From Candidatus Martarchaeota archaeon (GTDB lineage Archaea > Micrarchaeota > Micrarchaeia > Micrarchaeales > Micrarchaeaceae), in NCBI GenBank assembly GCA_023380795.1, contig JAMCSF010000022.1, positions 1 through 40,337 on the forward strand: a stretch of DNA of 40,337 nucleotides. The letters run 5' to 3'. Of the stretch, positions 1 through 8,235 are shown one piece after another (position 1 is the stretch's first letter; every line of letters begins with the position of its first letter). Below the pieces are notes generated by a model that was not told the DNA's origin, did not search any database, and saw only the letters and a program-made list of their open reading frames with translations. The position numbers and the translations under genes were made by a program.

Positions 1-12
1 TGATAAAGCATT

Positions 13-1638
13 ATGGCCCTGCTTTCCATGGACGAGGATGTCTCCAAGCTGTACGAGCGCTCGGGTATCGAAGGGCTGATGTCAATAAGCGGCATAGGCA
101 AAGGCCTGGCAGGAAAGATAGAGGAATACATAAAGACCGGACACGTCAAGAAGCACGACGAGCTGAAGAAGAAATACCCTATAGATTTTGAGAACCTTAC
201 CAAAATAGAAGGGATGGGTGCAAAAAGGGCCATAATGCTTTATCAGAGGCTCGGTGTCACGGACATACAAAGCCTCAAAGAGGCAATATCATCGCACAAG
301 GTAATGTCCCTTGAAGGATTCGGGGAGAAGAGCGAGCAGCTGCTCGAAAAAGGCATAGAGATGCTCGAAGGCTCGAAGGGCAGGATGCTGCTAGGCTACG
401 CACTGCCTGTTGCCGAATCAATAGTCTCGGAGCTCTTGGGCTCTAAAAAGGTCGAGAAAGCGATAATATGCGGCTCAACAAGGCGCATGAAAGAGACGAT
501 AGGTGACATAGACATACTTGCAATATCGCAGCATCCAGAGGACGTAATGGACATGTTTGCAAAAATGAAAATGGTTACAAGCACCGTGGTAAAAGGGCCT
601 ACAAAAACCACCGTATGGCTTGATATTGGGACAACGTGCGACCTGAGGGTAATAGCTCCGGAAAGCTTCGGCGCCGCGATGCAGTACTTCACAGGCAGCA
701 AGGAGCACAACGTCGAGGTCAGAAAGATAGCGATATCCAAGGGCTACAAGCTGAACGAATACGGCCTCTTCGACAAAAACGACAAGGTAATATCCGCTAT
801 AGACGAAGCCGACATATACTCCAGGCTAGGCATGGATTGGATAGAGCCTGAAATGAGGGAAAACCGCGGCGAAATAGCGCTGTCGAAGAAGCACAAGCTG
901 CCAAAGCTAATAACGCTCGGAGACCTTAAGGGAGACCTGCATTCGCATACAAAAGAAACGGACGGCACCAACACGCTAGAAGAGATGGCCGAAGCAGCGA
1001 TTTCTCACGGGTTAAAATACCTCGCGGTAACCAACCACACAAAAAGCCTCAGGGTTGCAAAGGGGATGGACGAGAAGAAATTCGCCGAGTTCTTCAAAAG
1101 GGTAGATGCCCTGAACGAAAAGCTTGACGGAAGACTCAAACTCTTGAAAGGGGCCGAAGTCGACATACTGAAGGACGGCTCACTCGACCTCTCAGCCGCC
1201 TCGCTGAAGGGCATGGACTGCGTAGTTGCAGCCGTGCATTCGGGCTTCAGCATGAGCATCGACGAAATGACATCTAGAGTAATAAAAGCGATAGATTCCG
1301 GGTACGTAGACATACTTGCGCATCCCACTGGCAGGATAATAAACGAGAGGGAGCCGTACGCCATAGACATCAGAAAGGTCGCGGAAAAAGCGGAGGAGAA
1401 GGGCGTGGCGCTGGAGATAGACTCATACCCGAGCAGGCTTGACCTCAACGACGCCTCGATATTCGCCATACGCGATTACAAGGTAATGTTCTCGATAGAT
1501 TCAGACGCGCACAACGTATCGCATTTCAACTATCTCCGCTACGGCGTAGGGATGGCTAGAAGGGGCTGGCTTACGAAGGACAAGGTAATAAACACAATGC
1601 CTGCGAAGCACATAGCCAAGATGCTGGATCGCAAATAA
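13..1638 (+). CDS. polX: PolX-type DNA polymerase/PHP phosphoesterase, N-terminally truncated
   Basis: Family X DNA polymerase fused to a PHP domain, the usual bacterial/archaeal repair polymerase with gap filling and 3'-end processing. Helix-hairpin-helix segments lie in the first ~110 residues (SISGIGKGLAGKI, KIEGMGAKRA, LEGFGEKSE). The nucleotidyltransferase core has G154-S-T-R-R, then G164-D-I-D167 and a third Asp near D210. The PHP domain starts at D308-L-H-S-H and keeps the VTNH, GAEVD, AAVHSG, ILAHPTG, EIDS and SDAH motifs; VTNH replaces the commoner TDH. The family normally has about 35 more residues at the N-terminus. In-frame stops at 1-6 make ATG 13 the first possible start here. 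Bases 2-13 in another frame read D-K-A-L, suggesting a one-base loss (see findings). It converges with DP2, two bases between stops. Family call is certain; the intact N-terminus is not. Confidence 0.93.
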   Translation: MALLSMDEDVSKLYERSGIEGLMSISGIGKGLAGKIEEYIKTGHVKKHDELKKKYPIDFENLTKIEGMGAKRAIMLYQRLGVTDIQSLKEAISSHKVMSLEGFGEKSEQLLEKGIEMLEGSKGRMLLGYALPVAESIVSELLGSKKVEKAIICGSTRRMKETIGDIDILAISQHPEDVMDMFAKMKMVTSTVVKGPTKTTVWLDIGTTCDLRVIAPESFGAAMQYFTGSKEHNVEVRKIAISKGYKLNEYGLFDKNDKVISAIDEADIYSRLGMDWIEPEMRENRGEIALSKKHKLPKLITLGDLKGDLHSHTKETDGTNTLEEMAEAAISHGLKYLAVTNHTKSLRVAKGMDEKKFAEFFKRVDALNEKLDGRLKLLKGAEVDILKDGSLDLSAASLKGMDCVVAAVHSGFSMSIDEMTSRVIKAIDSGYVDILAHPTGRIINEREPYAIDIRKVAEKAEEKGVALEIDSYPSRLDLNDASIFAIRDYKVMFSIDSDAHNVSHFNYLRYGVGMARRGWLTKDKVINTMPAKHIAKMLDRK

Positions 1639-1640
1639 GC

Positions 1641-4600
1641 CTACATGAATTTGAGCAGGTTGAACTGCTTGTCGTCTTTTATTGGTATTGTCCCTACCTG
1701 CCCGAAAACAGCTTCTATCTCCTCTTTTAAGAGAAGTATCCTCTGTTTTATATAAGGCTCAAGCTCGTACCTGTCAGCCAGCTTTATCGCGGTGTTCAAA
1801 TACTTCTCTATTCCTCCTTTGGATATCGTGAGCAGGAGCTTGCCTCCGCATCTCGTGCATACCCCCTTTATGGGTATGCGCCTGTATTTTGCGTTGCACT
1901 GCACGCAGCGGAATCCCTGCCTTGAATATGAATGAAGGTTGCCCATAAGGTCGGGTATGAAATGGCTTAATATGAGCCTTCTGGCCGTGTCCCTCTTGTC
2001 TATGCTGTATAGCTTGTCCATAAGGCTGAACTGCATTTCTATCTTGTCGTTCATGGTCTTTAAGGTAGTGTAGGAGCTCCTCTTTGGAGCCTGCGCCACG
2101 GCGTTTATTCCGGAAAGGTGCGTAAACCGTATCCCAGAATATATCGAATCCTTCTGGAGCCTGTCGCCGACGATCTCGACCTTGACTTCTCCCGGGGCGG
2201 GATACGAATACGTCTTGTCGTAGAAATCTATGCCGTAGCTTTCTACCACTTCCATGGCATGTACTTCGTCGTCAACTTCCTCGGGCTTGACGTTTACCGT
2301 CAGTATGAGCGGAGCGTCCATGGTGCCTCCTACTGTGGTGGGCATGTAATGCTTCGAAAAATTCACGAGCGCATCAAGAAGCATCATCGTCGTGTCCTCG
2401 TCGCCGTCGCAGTTCCTTCTTCTTGCCGAAATCAGGTATGGGTGGGCAAATCCAACGCTCGCGTCGGTGAATCCTATAATCCTTCCAAGCACTCCCGCAG
2501 AGGTGTGCGGCGAAAGCGTTATCACGTAATGGCCTACCAAATCCTTCTGCTCGGACACGTTGTAAAATTTTTCCAGGCCGTAGAATTTCACCAGCATTTC
2601 ATCCATGAACTGGGTAACGTTCACGAAGTAGTCGGCTCCTCTCCTGTTCAATATTACGTCTTGGTGCATAAGCTCGACAAGCTGGTCCCCTCGCTCAAGC
2701 GGGTTCCCCTTATAATCCTTGTTATAGCCGAGCTTCTTTAAGCTCTCTACGCTTACCGATATCTCGTCGGGGTAGAAATGCGTTATCGGGACGTCGGTCG
2801 CGTCGAACCTGGATGTCCCGTCCTTGAATATGTATATTTTGTGAACGCTGCGGAGCAACCCCTTCTCCAGCGGCTCTGCCAGCTTGTCGGAATTCGAAAG
2901 ACCCTTTACTCCTTTCATGAGCTTGGGGAGCGAAGTCATCCCTATCCTTTCCATGGCCTTGTTTACCTCGGAAACTATGTTTATTTGCTTCATTTCTCCG
3001 CCTTCCATGGCTCCCCCGCATTTCTCGCATTTCAATCCGGTGCCGAAGTTTCCACAAAGCTTGCATTTGCGCATTATCTCTGCCCTGCACTTGTGCTCCT
3101 CGCAGTAAAACGAGTTTATGTATTCGCCACCCTTGGTGCACAGGTGCCTTGCCAGCTCCACATTTATGCTCTGCGAATTGAACTTCTTGCCCTGCAGTAT
3201 GTACGCCTTGGTTATGCTCCTCTCCTTGCCTCCGTATTCGCCTATCGGGAACAGTATGTGGGGCGCTGGCTTCATGAGCCTCTCCCTAGCCTTCTCAGGC
3301 CTCCCCATCCTTCCACCTACCTTCGTGGATCTCCTCATTATTTTGAATTTGGCGAGCTTGTTGAGCATATCTAAAGAGCTCTGTGCCCGCAGTGCGTCTT
3401 CAGGCAGCTCCCTGTTCTGTGCTATTCTGCCGTTGCTCACGAGCCCGAAGCTGGCCATAAGGGACTTGGCGGTTTCGCCCTCAATATCTATGCTCTCATT
3501 CTTGTCGATGTGCGGTATGCAGGCCCTTTCCAGCAGCTCCCTGGCCTTAGCCAGCCTTTCGCCGCTTATGGTGACCGAAGAAATTGCATCCAGGGTTTCT
3601 ATTTCTCCGAGATCGGCTTCCTTAAAAGCTTCTACAAGGAAGAGCATGTCCTCGGTGCTTATGTCCGAATAATCATATATGAACCTCGGATGCATGGGCA
3701 CGTTGTACTTTTCGGAAAGCTTCAGCGCATCGGCGAAATTCGATATCTCCGGGATTTCGCCGCACCCTGCCTTTTTGAGCTGAAGGGCCCAGTATTCCTC
3801 AACATAGCTCGTCGGGCTCAGCGGCGTATTCGTCTTTTTGAAGTCCCCGTACGTGACGAGCATGTCGCCAACAGACAGGATCTTTTTGATGTGAGGCTCG
3901 AGCCTCCTCGCCTCTTCTGCGTCCTTTATCCTGAATGCCTCGCCGGTATCCAGCTTGACGAAGGGCCCCTCTATGGTATCAACAGGGACTGCCACGCAAC
4001 CCTTTCCCGGCTTCTCGACCTTCAGCTGCGTTCCGGTGGCTATGAATTCGTCCATAAGGTACATGGTAGCAGGGCTGAAACCCTTTGAGGCTATGCCAGT
4101 AAACCTGCTCCTACCATATCTGAGCCTGAAGGCGCCCGAATGCTCCGGGTAAGCAAATATTGGCCTTCCCGCAACAAGCTCTTGAAGGAACACCACATCC
4201 TTCTTGGTCTCCTTCTGCTCGGTCTGCTGTGATTTCTCTACCCTTATTATCTGGTTGAGCCATGACCAGTCGAGCCCTGCTCCCTTGGTATATTTGAGCA
4301 CGCTCTTGGCCTTCTGTGCTATGCCCTCGCACGAAACAAGGCATATGCCGCTCCTTATCTTGTTCGATATCATCTGGGGCTTGCCCGCAGCGTCGAGCCT
4401 GTTTATGTTCCTGTGTATGCCTATCTCTATCTGCTCCGACGCAAGGCCATCAAGGCAGACAGGGCAGTTTTCAAATATGGTTCTTATATCTTGCTCAGGA
4501 GGAAGGTACTGAAGCCTTGCGACTCTGGAATTGTAAATCTGTATCTCCTCAAGGTATCTGTCTATCTCTGCCTTCGTGGCCTTGTAAGCGCCTATTCCTA

Positions 4601-5084
4601 ATATCCTCCTTCCATAATCGGCCAGCGCTACAGAAAGCGCAGCGGCAGTTCCCCCTGCTCCTCTTATCGGCCCGGCGTATATTATTGCGGCATAGTCTGT
4701 GCCATCCTGGTTTCTGTGAAGCTCTATCCCCTGCAGCCCCTCTGTCGGGGCCACGAGAATTCCTTCGGTGAGCACAGCCAGCCCGACTTTTGTGGCAAGC
4801 GAAAGCCTCTTGTCAATGTCGTCGTTGAACCTTTCGTTTGTACATACTTCCTTCACCATTGTAAAGGCGAGCTCCTGCCTCGATTTCCCTTCGGAATTTT
4901 TCTTTATGAGCTCTGACAATCCCTTTATGCCTATTATTCCCTCTACCCTGGTCGCGAGGTCAGGCGCAGGCAGTATCTCGACGAATGACTCAGGGTCGTA
5001 GCCCTTTTTCTTGGCTTCCGTGGCTACGCTGAATGCCCTTTCGAAATTTTTGTCAAGCTCTGAAAAATATTCGTGTATGTCCAT
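1641..5084 (-). CDS. polC: DNA polymerase D large (catalytic) subunit DP2
   Basis: Catalytic subunit of the archaeal replicative polymerase PolD, working with DP1 and PCNA. The 1147-residue length matches the family, and no intein interrupts it. The active-site segment N891-C-D-G-D-E-D897 carries the metal-binding aspartates. A cysteine cluster at about 661-689 (CEEHKC, CKLC, CEKC) and CxxC pairs at 1060-1063 and 1076-1079 are the zinc-binding modules. The last eight residues, Q1140-F-N-L-L-K-F-M1147, fit the PCNA-interacting consensus QxxLxxF(F/M) at the extreme C-terminus, where DP2 proteins are known to carry a PIP box. ATG 5084 lies 4 nt after the DP1 stop, so the two subunits are almost certainly co-transcribed and translated in step. 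Confidence 0.98.
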   Translation of the reverse strand: MDIHEYFSELDKNFERAFSVATEAKKKGYDPESFVEILPAPDLATRVEGIIGIKGLSELIKKNSEGKSRQELAFTMVKEVCTNERFNDDIDKRLSLATKVGLAVLTEGILVAPTEGLQGIELHRNQDGTDYAAIIYAGPIRGAGGTAAALSVALADYGRRILGIGAYKATKAEIDRYLEEIQIYNSRVARLQYLPPEQDIRTIFENCPVCLDGLASEQIEIGIHRNINRLDAAGKPQMISNKIRSGICLVSCEGIAQKAKSVLKYTKGAGLDWSWLNQIIRVEKSQQTEQKETKKDVVFLQELVAGRPIFAYPEHSGAFRLRYGRSRFTGIASKGFSPATMYLMDEFIATGTQLKVEKPGKGCVAVPVDTIEGPFVKLDTGEAFRIKDAEEARRLEPHIKKILSVGDMLVTYGDFKKTNTPLSPTSYVEEYWALQLKKAGCGEIPEISNFADALKLSEKYNVPMHPRFIYDYSDISTEDMLFLVEAFKEADLGEIETLDAISSVTISGERLAKARELLERACIPHIDKNESIDIEGETAKSLMASFGLVSNGRIAQNRELPEDALRAQSSLDMLNKLAKFKIMRRSTKVGGRMGRPEKARERLMKPAPHILFPIGEYGGKERSITKAYILQGKKFNSQSINVELARHLCTKGGEYINSFYCEEHKCRAEIMRKCKLCGNFGTGLKCEKCGGAMEGGEMKQINIVSEVNKAMERIGMTSLPKLMKGVKGLSNSDKLAEPLEKGLLRSVHKIYIFKDGTSRFDATDVPITHFYPDEISVSVESLKKLGYNKDYKGNPLERGDQLVELMHQDVILNRRGADYFVNVTQFMDEMLVKFYGLEKFYNVSEQKDLVGHYVITLSPHTSAGVLGRIIGFTDASVGFAHPYLISARRRNCDGDEDTTMMLLDALVNFSKHYMPTTVGGTMDAPLILTVNVKPEEVDDEVHAMEVVESYGIDFYDKTYSYPAPGEVKVEIVGDRLQKDSIYSGIRFTHLSGINAVAQAPKRSSYTTLKTMNDKIEMQFSLMDKLYSIDKRDTARRLILSHFIPDLMGNLHSYSRQGFRCVQCNAKYRRIPIKGVCTRCGGKLLLTISKGGIEKYLNTAIKLADRYELEPYIKQRILLLKEEIEAVFGQVGTIPIKDDKQFNLLKFM

Positions 5085-5088
5085 TCGA

Positions 5089-6612
5089 CTACCTGTTGAA
5101 GTCTATAGATGTCACGCTGTAATCCTTGCTCCTGAAGACAGGCATTATGCATGGAGTCGGTATGTGCCCCTGCCTGACCTGGAAATCGGTCCTGCCCTGC
5201 CAGGTGCCGCTGTTTATGACCGTGACTCCGTGGTATTTCGTAGTGCCATTCTTGTGTATGTGGCCCATGTGCAGTATGTCAGGTATTGTGTCCATTACAA
5301 GGTTGTCGGTCTTCGACGGCACTATTATGTTGCCTCCGTATATGGGCGAAAGGTGCCTGCGCTTGAGCAGCTCCACCATCGCCTTCTCCGGCACCGAATA
5401 GCTGTTGTTTGGTATCGCGCTTATTATGGAATCGAGAGAAGTGCCGTGGTAGCCCAGCACTTCAAGCCCGTGCAGTGTCATGTACGAGGGATTGGAGACT
5501 ATGTGGACGTTGTCCTTCTTGAAATCCCCTATGAGCTCCTGCGGCAGCGGCGGTTGGGGCTCTGCCCTCTGCACCGCGTCGTGGTTTCCAGGCATTATAA
5601 AAACGTGGATGTAATCTGGTATTGCGTCGACGAAATCGAAGAGCATCTTGTACTGTGTGTACATGTCTGAAACGGCAAGGTCCCTGTCCTGGTTCGGATA
5701 GACTCCTATTCCGTCGGCATCGTCCCCGCTTATCACTATGTATTTTATGCTTCCTACCATATCCATCTGCGTGTGGTCGGCGTCGCCATTGAGCCATCTT
5801 ATCATTTTCGAGAAGTTCTTCTCCATGAACAGCTTGCTTCCCACATGTATGTCCGATAAGAAGGCTATGTTTATGTTTTCTTCAACTTTCTTCTGCTGCC
5901 TTATCGGGACGTCGGGCCACACTATCATGTTGGCTATGACAAAAGGCCCGGATATCTTGCCCCTTATTGCTATAACCTCATCGTTGGTTATGGAGTTTGC
6001 GTTGACGTAGAGCTCCTGTGCCTCCTTAGAGCTCCCGTTCATGAACATGACCTTGGCGTATCCCTCTTCATCTTCAAGCTCCAACATAAGGTTGTTGTTC
6101 TTGGTTATTATCTTCCTGTTCACTATGCCGAATATGTAAACCTCTCTCCCGGAAGCGTAATCATTTATGTGTTCCAGACTCTGCAGGAACTGGCCGTAGC
6201 TGCTGTGCTGGGATATTATCTGCCTCATCCTGGCAAGCCTGTCCCTGAAATACATTACGAAATCGCTTATGTTGCCATTTGTGTGCTCTACTTCCCTGCC
6301 CCTTATCTTGTACTGTGCGTCTATCTCGGCAGCTAGGGGCTTGAAGTCCGCGGACCTGCTTACCTCTATCTTTATCGGCTGCTTCTGCTCCATTATCTTG
6401 TCTATCGCCTTCTGGAGCTCCTCACTGCTCACTATGTGCAGCGTTTCCTCGGAATTCCTGCCCTCTATTAGCTCGTATGCCAGAGCCGAAGGATCTATGT
6501 CCTTCAGCATGTCCTCTTTTATGTCTCCCCCTACAAGCATCCCTGCCTTGGACAGGGCCGAGGCGAGCTGCTTGAGCGAACCCCTCGCGATTACCTCCTT
6601 TTCGCTCTCCAT
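5089..6612 (-). CDS. polB: DNA polymerase D small subunit DP1 (3'-5' exonuclease)
   Basis: Proofreading subunit of PolD, 507 residues. The N-terminal ~120 residues are helical, followed by an OB-fold stretch (YIFGIVNRKI to YAKVMFMN). The C-terminal calcineurin-like phosphoesterase domain is complete: D254-I-H-V-G, G296-D-D-A-D300-G, G342-N-H-D345 and H451-I-H453. These are the metal-binding motifs of active Mre11-like nucleases, so proofreading activity is expected. Motif II reads GDDADGIG where the commoner form is GDLVDGIG; both liganding Asp positions remain. The start ATG 6612 is 10 nt after the UPF0147 stop. Order UPF0147-DP1-DP2 suggests one transcript from the promoter near 6940. Confidence 0.97.
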   Translation of the reverse strand: MESEKEVIARGSLKQLASALSKAGMLVGGDIKEDMLKDIDPSALAYELIEGRNSEETLHIVSSEELQKAIDKIMEQKQPIKIEVSRSADFKPLAAEIDAQYKIRGREVEHTNGNISDFVMYFRDRLARMRQIISQHSSYGQFLQSLEHINDYASGREVYIFGIVNRKIITKNNNLMLELEDEEGYAKVMFMNGSSKEAQELYVNANSITNDEVIAIRGKISGPFVIANMIVWPDVPIRQQKKVEENINIAFLSDIHVGSKLFMEKNFSKMIRWLNGDADHTQMDMVGSIKYIVISGDDADGIGVYPNQDRDLAVSDMYTQYKMLFDFVDAIPDYIHVFIMPGNHDAVQRAEPQPPLPQELIGDFKKDNVHIVSNPSYMTLHGLEVLGYHGTSLDSIISAIPNNSYSVPEKAMVELLKRRHLSPIYGGNIIVPSKTDNLVMDTIPDILHMGHIHKNGTTKYHGVTVINSGTWQGRTDFQVRQGHIPTPCIMPVFRSKDYSVTSIDFNR

Positions 6613-6622
6613 GTTATTGCTT

Positions 6623-6889
6623 TCAATCCTTTATCGATTCAAGTATGCTCAGCACTCCCCATATGATTGTCCTGGCCTGCGGCGGCAGGTTTATGTCGTT
6701 GCTCACAGAATCAAGGCTGTATATGGCGGAAGACGCCCTTACGGTGAATTCGCCCTCCTCGTTAAGCTTCGTTTTCGCCTCTCCGACCGCGCTCCTGACA
6801 TTCTTCGGCACGCTAGTGTCGCTTATAAGCATGTCCATCTGCATGTTCGCCTGCTTTATCAGCTCTAGCACTTCCTCTTTCTTTGGCAT
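6623..6889 (-). CDS. UPF0147 family protein
   Basis: Small all-helical protein of 88 residues belonging to the archaeal UPF0147 family. The recognisable features are the SVPKNVRSAVGEA helix, the VRASSAI segment and the C-terminal PPQARTIIWGVLSILESIKD. Function is not established. An ATG 42 nt upstream is in frame, but the internal ATG at 6889 is preferred because GGTGA sits 4 nt before it (6894-6898) and the resulting length matches the family. It is the first gene of the PolD unit; conservation of this linkage would be worth checking before reading a replication role into it. Confidence 0.9.
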   Translation of the reverse strand: MPKKEEVLELIKQANMQMDMLISDTSVPKNVRSAVGEAKTKLNEEGEFTVRASSAIYSLDSVSNDINLPPQARTIIWGVLSILESIKD

Positions 6890-6936
6890 ATTATCACCGA
6901 TAATTAGTACATTTACAGCTAGCATTGGCATTTAAG

Positions 6937-6946
6937 CTATTTATAG
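6937..6946 (-). promoter_or_regulatory. TATA box for the UPF0147-DP1-DP2 unit
   Basis: Reading minus, CTATAAATAG lies about 50 nt before the UPF0147 ATG, predicting a start site near 6915 and a ~25-nt leader containing the GGTGA site. The same GCTATAAATA string occurs upstream of tRNA-Asp, supporting it as a local promoter element. Confidence 0.6.
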
Positions 6947-6994
6947 CTGAGCCTCTGCCCTTATTTTAGGCATCTTATACTGAAAGCAAAAACG

Positions 6995-7003
6995 CATAAA
7001 TAC
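6995..7003 (+). promoter_or_regulatory. TATA box, divergent from the PolD promoter
   Basis: CATAAATAC preceded by an A-rich BRE-like stretch (AAAAACG). Its centre is 24 nt before ATG 7023, so the transcript would start at or next to the start codon (leaderless). This is the main reason for preferring ATG 7023 over TTG 7005. Confidence 0.6.
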
Positions 7004-7022
7004 TTTGGCAGGGATAGAAGAT

Positions 7023-7577
7023 ATGCTTAGCCAAAAGCAAAGGGACTATGAACTTAGCGTTTATGTGCCAACTCCTGCTCCTGTCCCGGTTCACATCGGG
7101 AACAAAAAATATCTCAACCAGTCACTTGAGTTAAAGAATCCCAGGGAGGATTCCGTAAAGATTGCACTCCTAGACCTTGGCATACCTGCATACTACGAAT
7201 ACATGCGTTATCCACTGAGCAACGGCAAGGTGTACTATCCGGACTTCATAACCTCTATATATTTCGATGGCAGGCAGGTGGTTCTTGAGCCCCACAGCAC
7301 AGTGAGCGACAAAGGATACCTAAAAAAGCTTAACGAGTTCATAAACAGGTACAACTTCTACCTCATATTAATATCAAACAGGTCACACAGGAAGCTGGCA
7401 GAGCAGAATTCCGACCCTGAAAAATTCATAGACGAATACTGGTTTATAAACAACTTCTTGAACACCAAGGATTCGATAAAGCAGAATTCTGAAAACGTAA
7501 AGAAGAAGCTCAAGAAGCTCCTCCGCAATCCTGAAACTGAGATCATAAAAAGCAGCGACGCGTTTCTGCGCACATGA
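7023..7577 (+). CDS. hypothetical protein, possible nuclease-like fold
   Basis: I do not recognise this 184-residue soluble protein. It has no signal peptide or membrane segment. The middle contains VYYPDFITSIYFDGRQVVLEPH followed by a YLILISN strand, an arrangement reminiscent of PD-(D/E)xK nucleases (PDF ... VLEP), but the expected lysine after the second acidic residue is replaced by His, so this is only a weak resemblance. The C-terminal ~50 residues are Lys/Glu-rich and probably helical (SENVKKKLKKLL). The start is taken as ATG 7023 because a TATA box 24 nt upstream predicts a leaderless mRNA; TTG 7005 would add six residues. It is divergent from the PolD unit and converges with tRNA-Asp. 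Confidence 0.7.
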   Translation: MLSQKQRDYELSVYVPTPAPVPVHIGNKKYLNQSLELKNPREDSVKIALLDLGIPAYYEYMRYPLSNGKVYYPDFITSIYFDGRQVVLEPHSTVSDKGYLKKLNEFINRYNFYLILISNRSHRKLAEQNSDPEKFIDEYWFINNFLNTKDSIKQNSENVKKKLKKLLRNPETEIIKSSDAFLRT

Positions 7578-7633
7578 AAATTCCCCAATAAACGCATTCT
7601 TAAACTGCAAACCGCTTCATTTGGAAATAAAGG

Positions 7634-7705
7634 CGCCTCGGCCGGGATTCGAACCCGAGTCGCAACCGTGACAGGGTCGTATGCTAACCACTACACCACC
7701 GAGGC
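7634..7705 (-). tRNA. tRNA-Asp (GTC)
   Basis: A full cloverleaf on minus: acceptor GCCTCGG pairs with CCGAGGC, discriminator G73. The D arm runs GTGT-AGTGGTTAGC-ATAC, the anticodon stem is CGACC/GGTTG around loop CTGTCAC (anticodon GTC), and the T arm carries loop TTCGAAT. CCA is not encoded (CCT follows). No intron. Confidence 0.96.
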
Positions 7706-7707
7706 TC

Positions 7708-7724
7708 TGCAGAATATTTCTGCA
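7708..7724 (-). repeat. inverted repeat just upstream of tRNA-Asp
   Basis: TGCAGAA-TAT-TTCTGCA has perfect 7-bp arms and ends 2 nt before the mature tRNA-Asp 5' end. With the TATA box at 7731-7740 it falls on the predicted transcription start, so it could be an operator or a hairpin in the RNase P leader. Confidence 0.5.
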
Positions 7725-7730
7725 TTATCA

Positions 7731-7740
7731 GCTATAAATA
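7731..7740 (-). promoter_or_regulatory. TATA box for tRNA-Asp
   Basis: On plus the bases are GCTATAAATA; on minus TATTTATAGC. The centre is about 30 nt from the tRNA 5' end, suitable for initiation a few bases upstream of the tRNA. Confidence 0.5.
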
Positions 7741-7753
7741 ACTTCTTGTCGCG

Positions 7754-8221
7754 CTACTTTTTCATGAGTCCCAATATGCCCCCTATTATTCCTAATACCA
7801 TCCCTACCAGGAATCCGCCATCGCCCAGTATGCTTATGAGCGAGAATATTATCGCAACTATCGAGAATATCTTTAGCCTATTGCCTTTGGGGTTGTATGA
7901 CATGATTCCGCTAAGCATGACTATGATTCCGCATATTACGCCTATGGCTACTACCGCATATATAGCATCGTAAAGAGCTCCGCTGCTTACATAGCTGTTT
8001 ATGAGCTTTATCTCAGTGGCGTTGTGGGCGATTGCGGGGTTTGAAGCCGTAAGATTTGCTATTATTGAATTGGCAGAAACCGCATGTACTGCGCCAAGCT
8101 CATAGATTCCGCCTAAAAGTATGAGTATGCCGCCTATCAGCATGAAAATGAACGGTAGCGTGTGCTTCTGCTGCGCTGCAGACGGCGACATGAACTTTTC
8201 TGTTGCACTTTTTCCTTGCAT
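7754..8221 (-). CDS. four-helix integral membrane protein (DUF4064-like)
   Basis: A 155-residue protein with four hydrophobic helices: LPFIFMLIGGILILLGGIYE, an IYAVVAIGVICGIIVMLSGI pair partner, LKIFSIVAIIFSLISILG, and a glycine-rich final helix GFLVGMVLGIIGGILGLM. The glycine-rich end resembles the DUF4064/small archaeal membrane protein group; function unknown. Between helices 1 and 2 is an extracytoplasmic loop with sequons (NLT, NAT). ATG 8221 is preceded by AAGGTG (8227-8232) at 5 nt spacing. That site lies in the 14 nt after tRNA-Tyr, so the mRNA is probably released by processing of a tRNA-Tyr co-transcript that may run on into tRNA-Asp. Confidence 0.8.
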   Translation of the reverse strand: MQGKSATEKFMSPSAAQQKHTLPFIFMLIGGILILLGGIYELGAVHAVSANSIIANLTASNPAIAHNATEIKLINSYVSSGALYDAIYAVVAIGVICGIIVMLSGIMSYNPKGNRLKIFSIVAIIFSLISILGDGGFLVGMVLGIIGGILGLMKK

Positions 8222-8235
8222 AATTACACCTTATT

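Noticed and set aside
5011-5670. 219-codon frame on plus across DP1/DP2
   Set aside because: Shadow of two certain polymerase genes; it spans their junction, which a real gene is unlikely to do.
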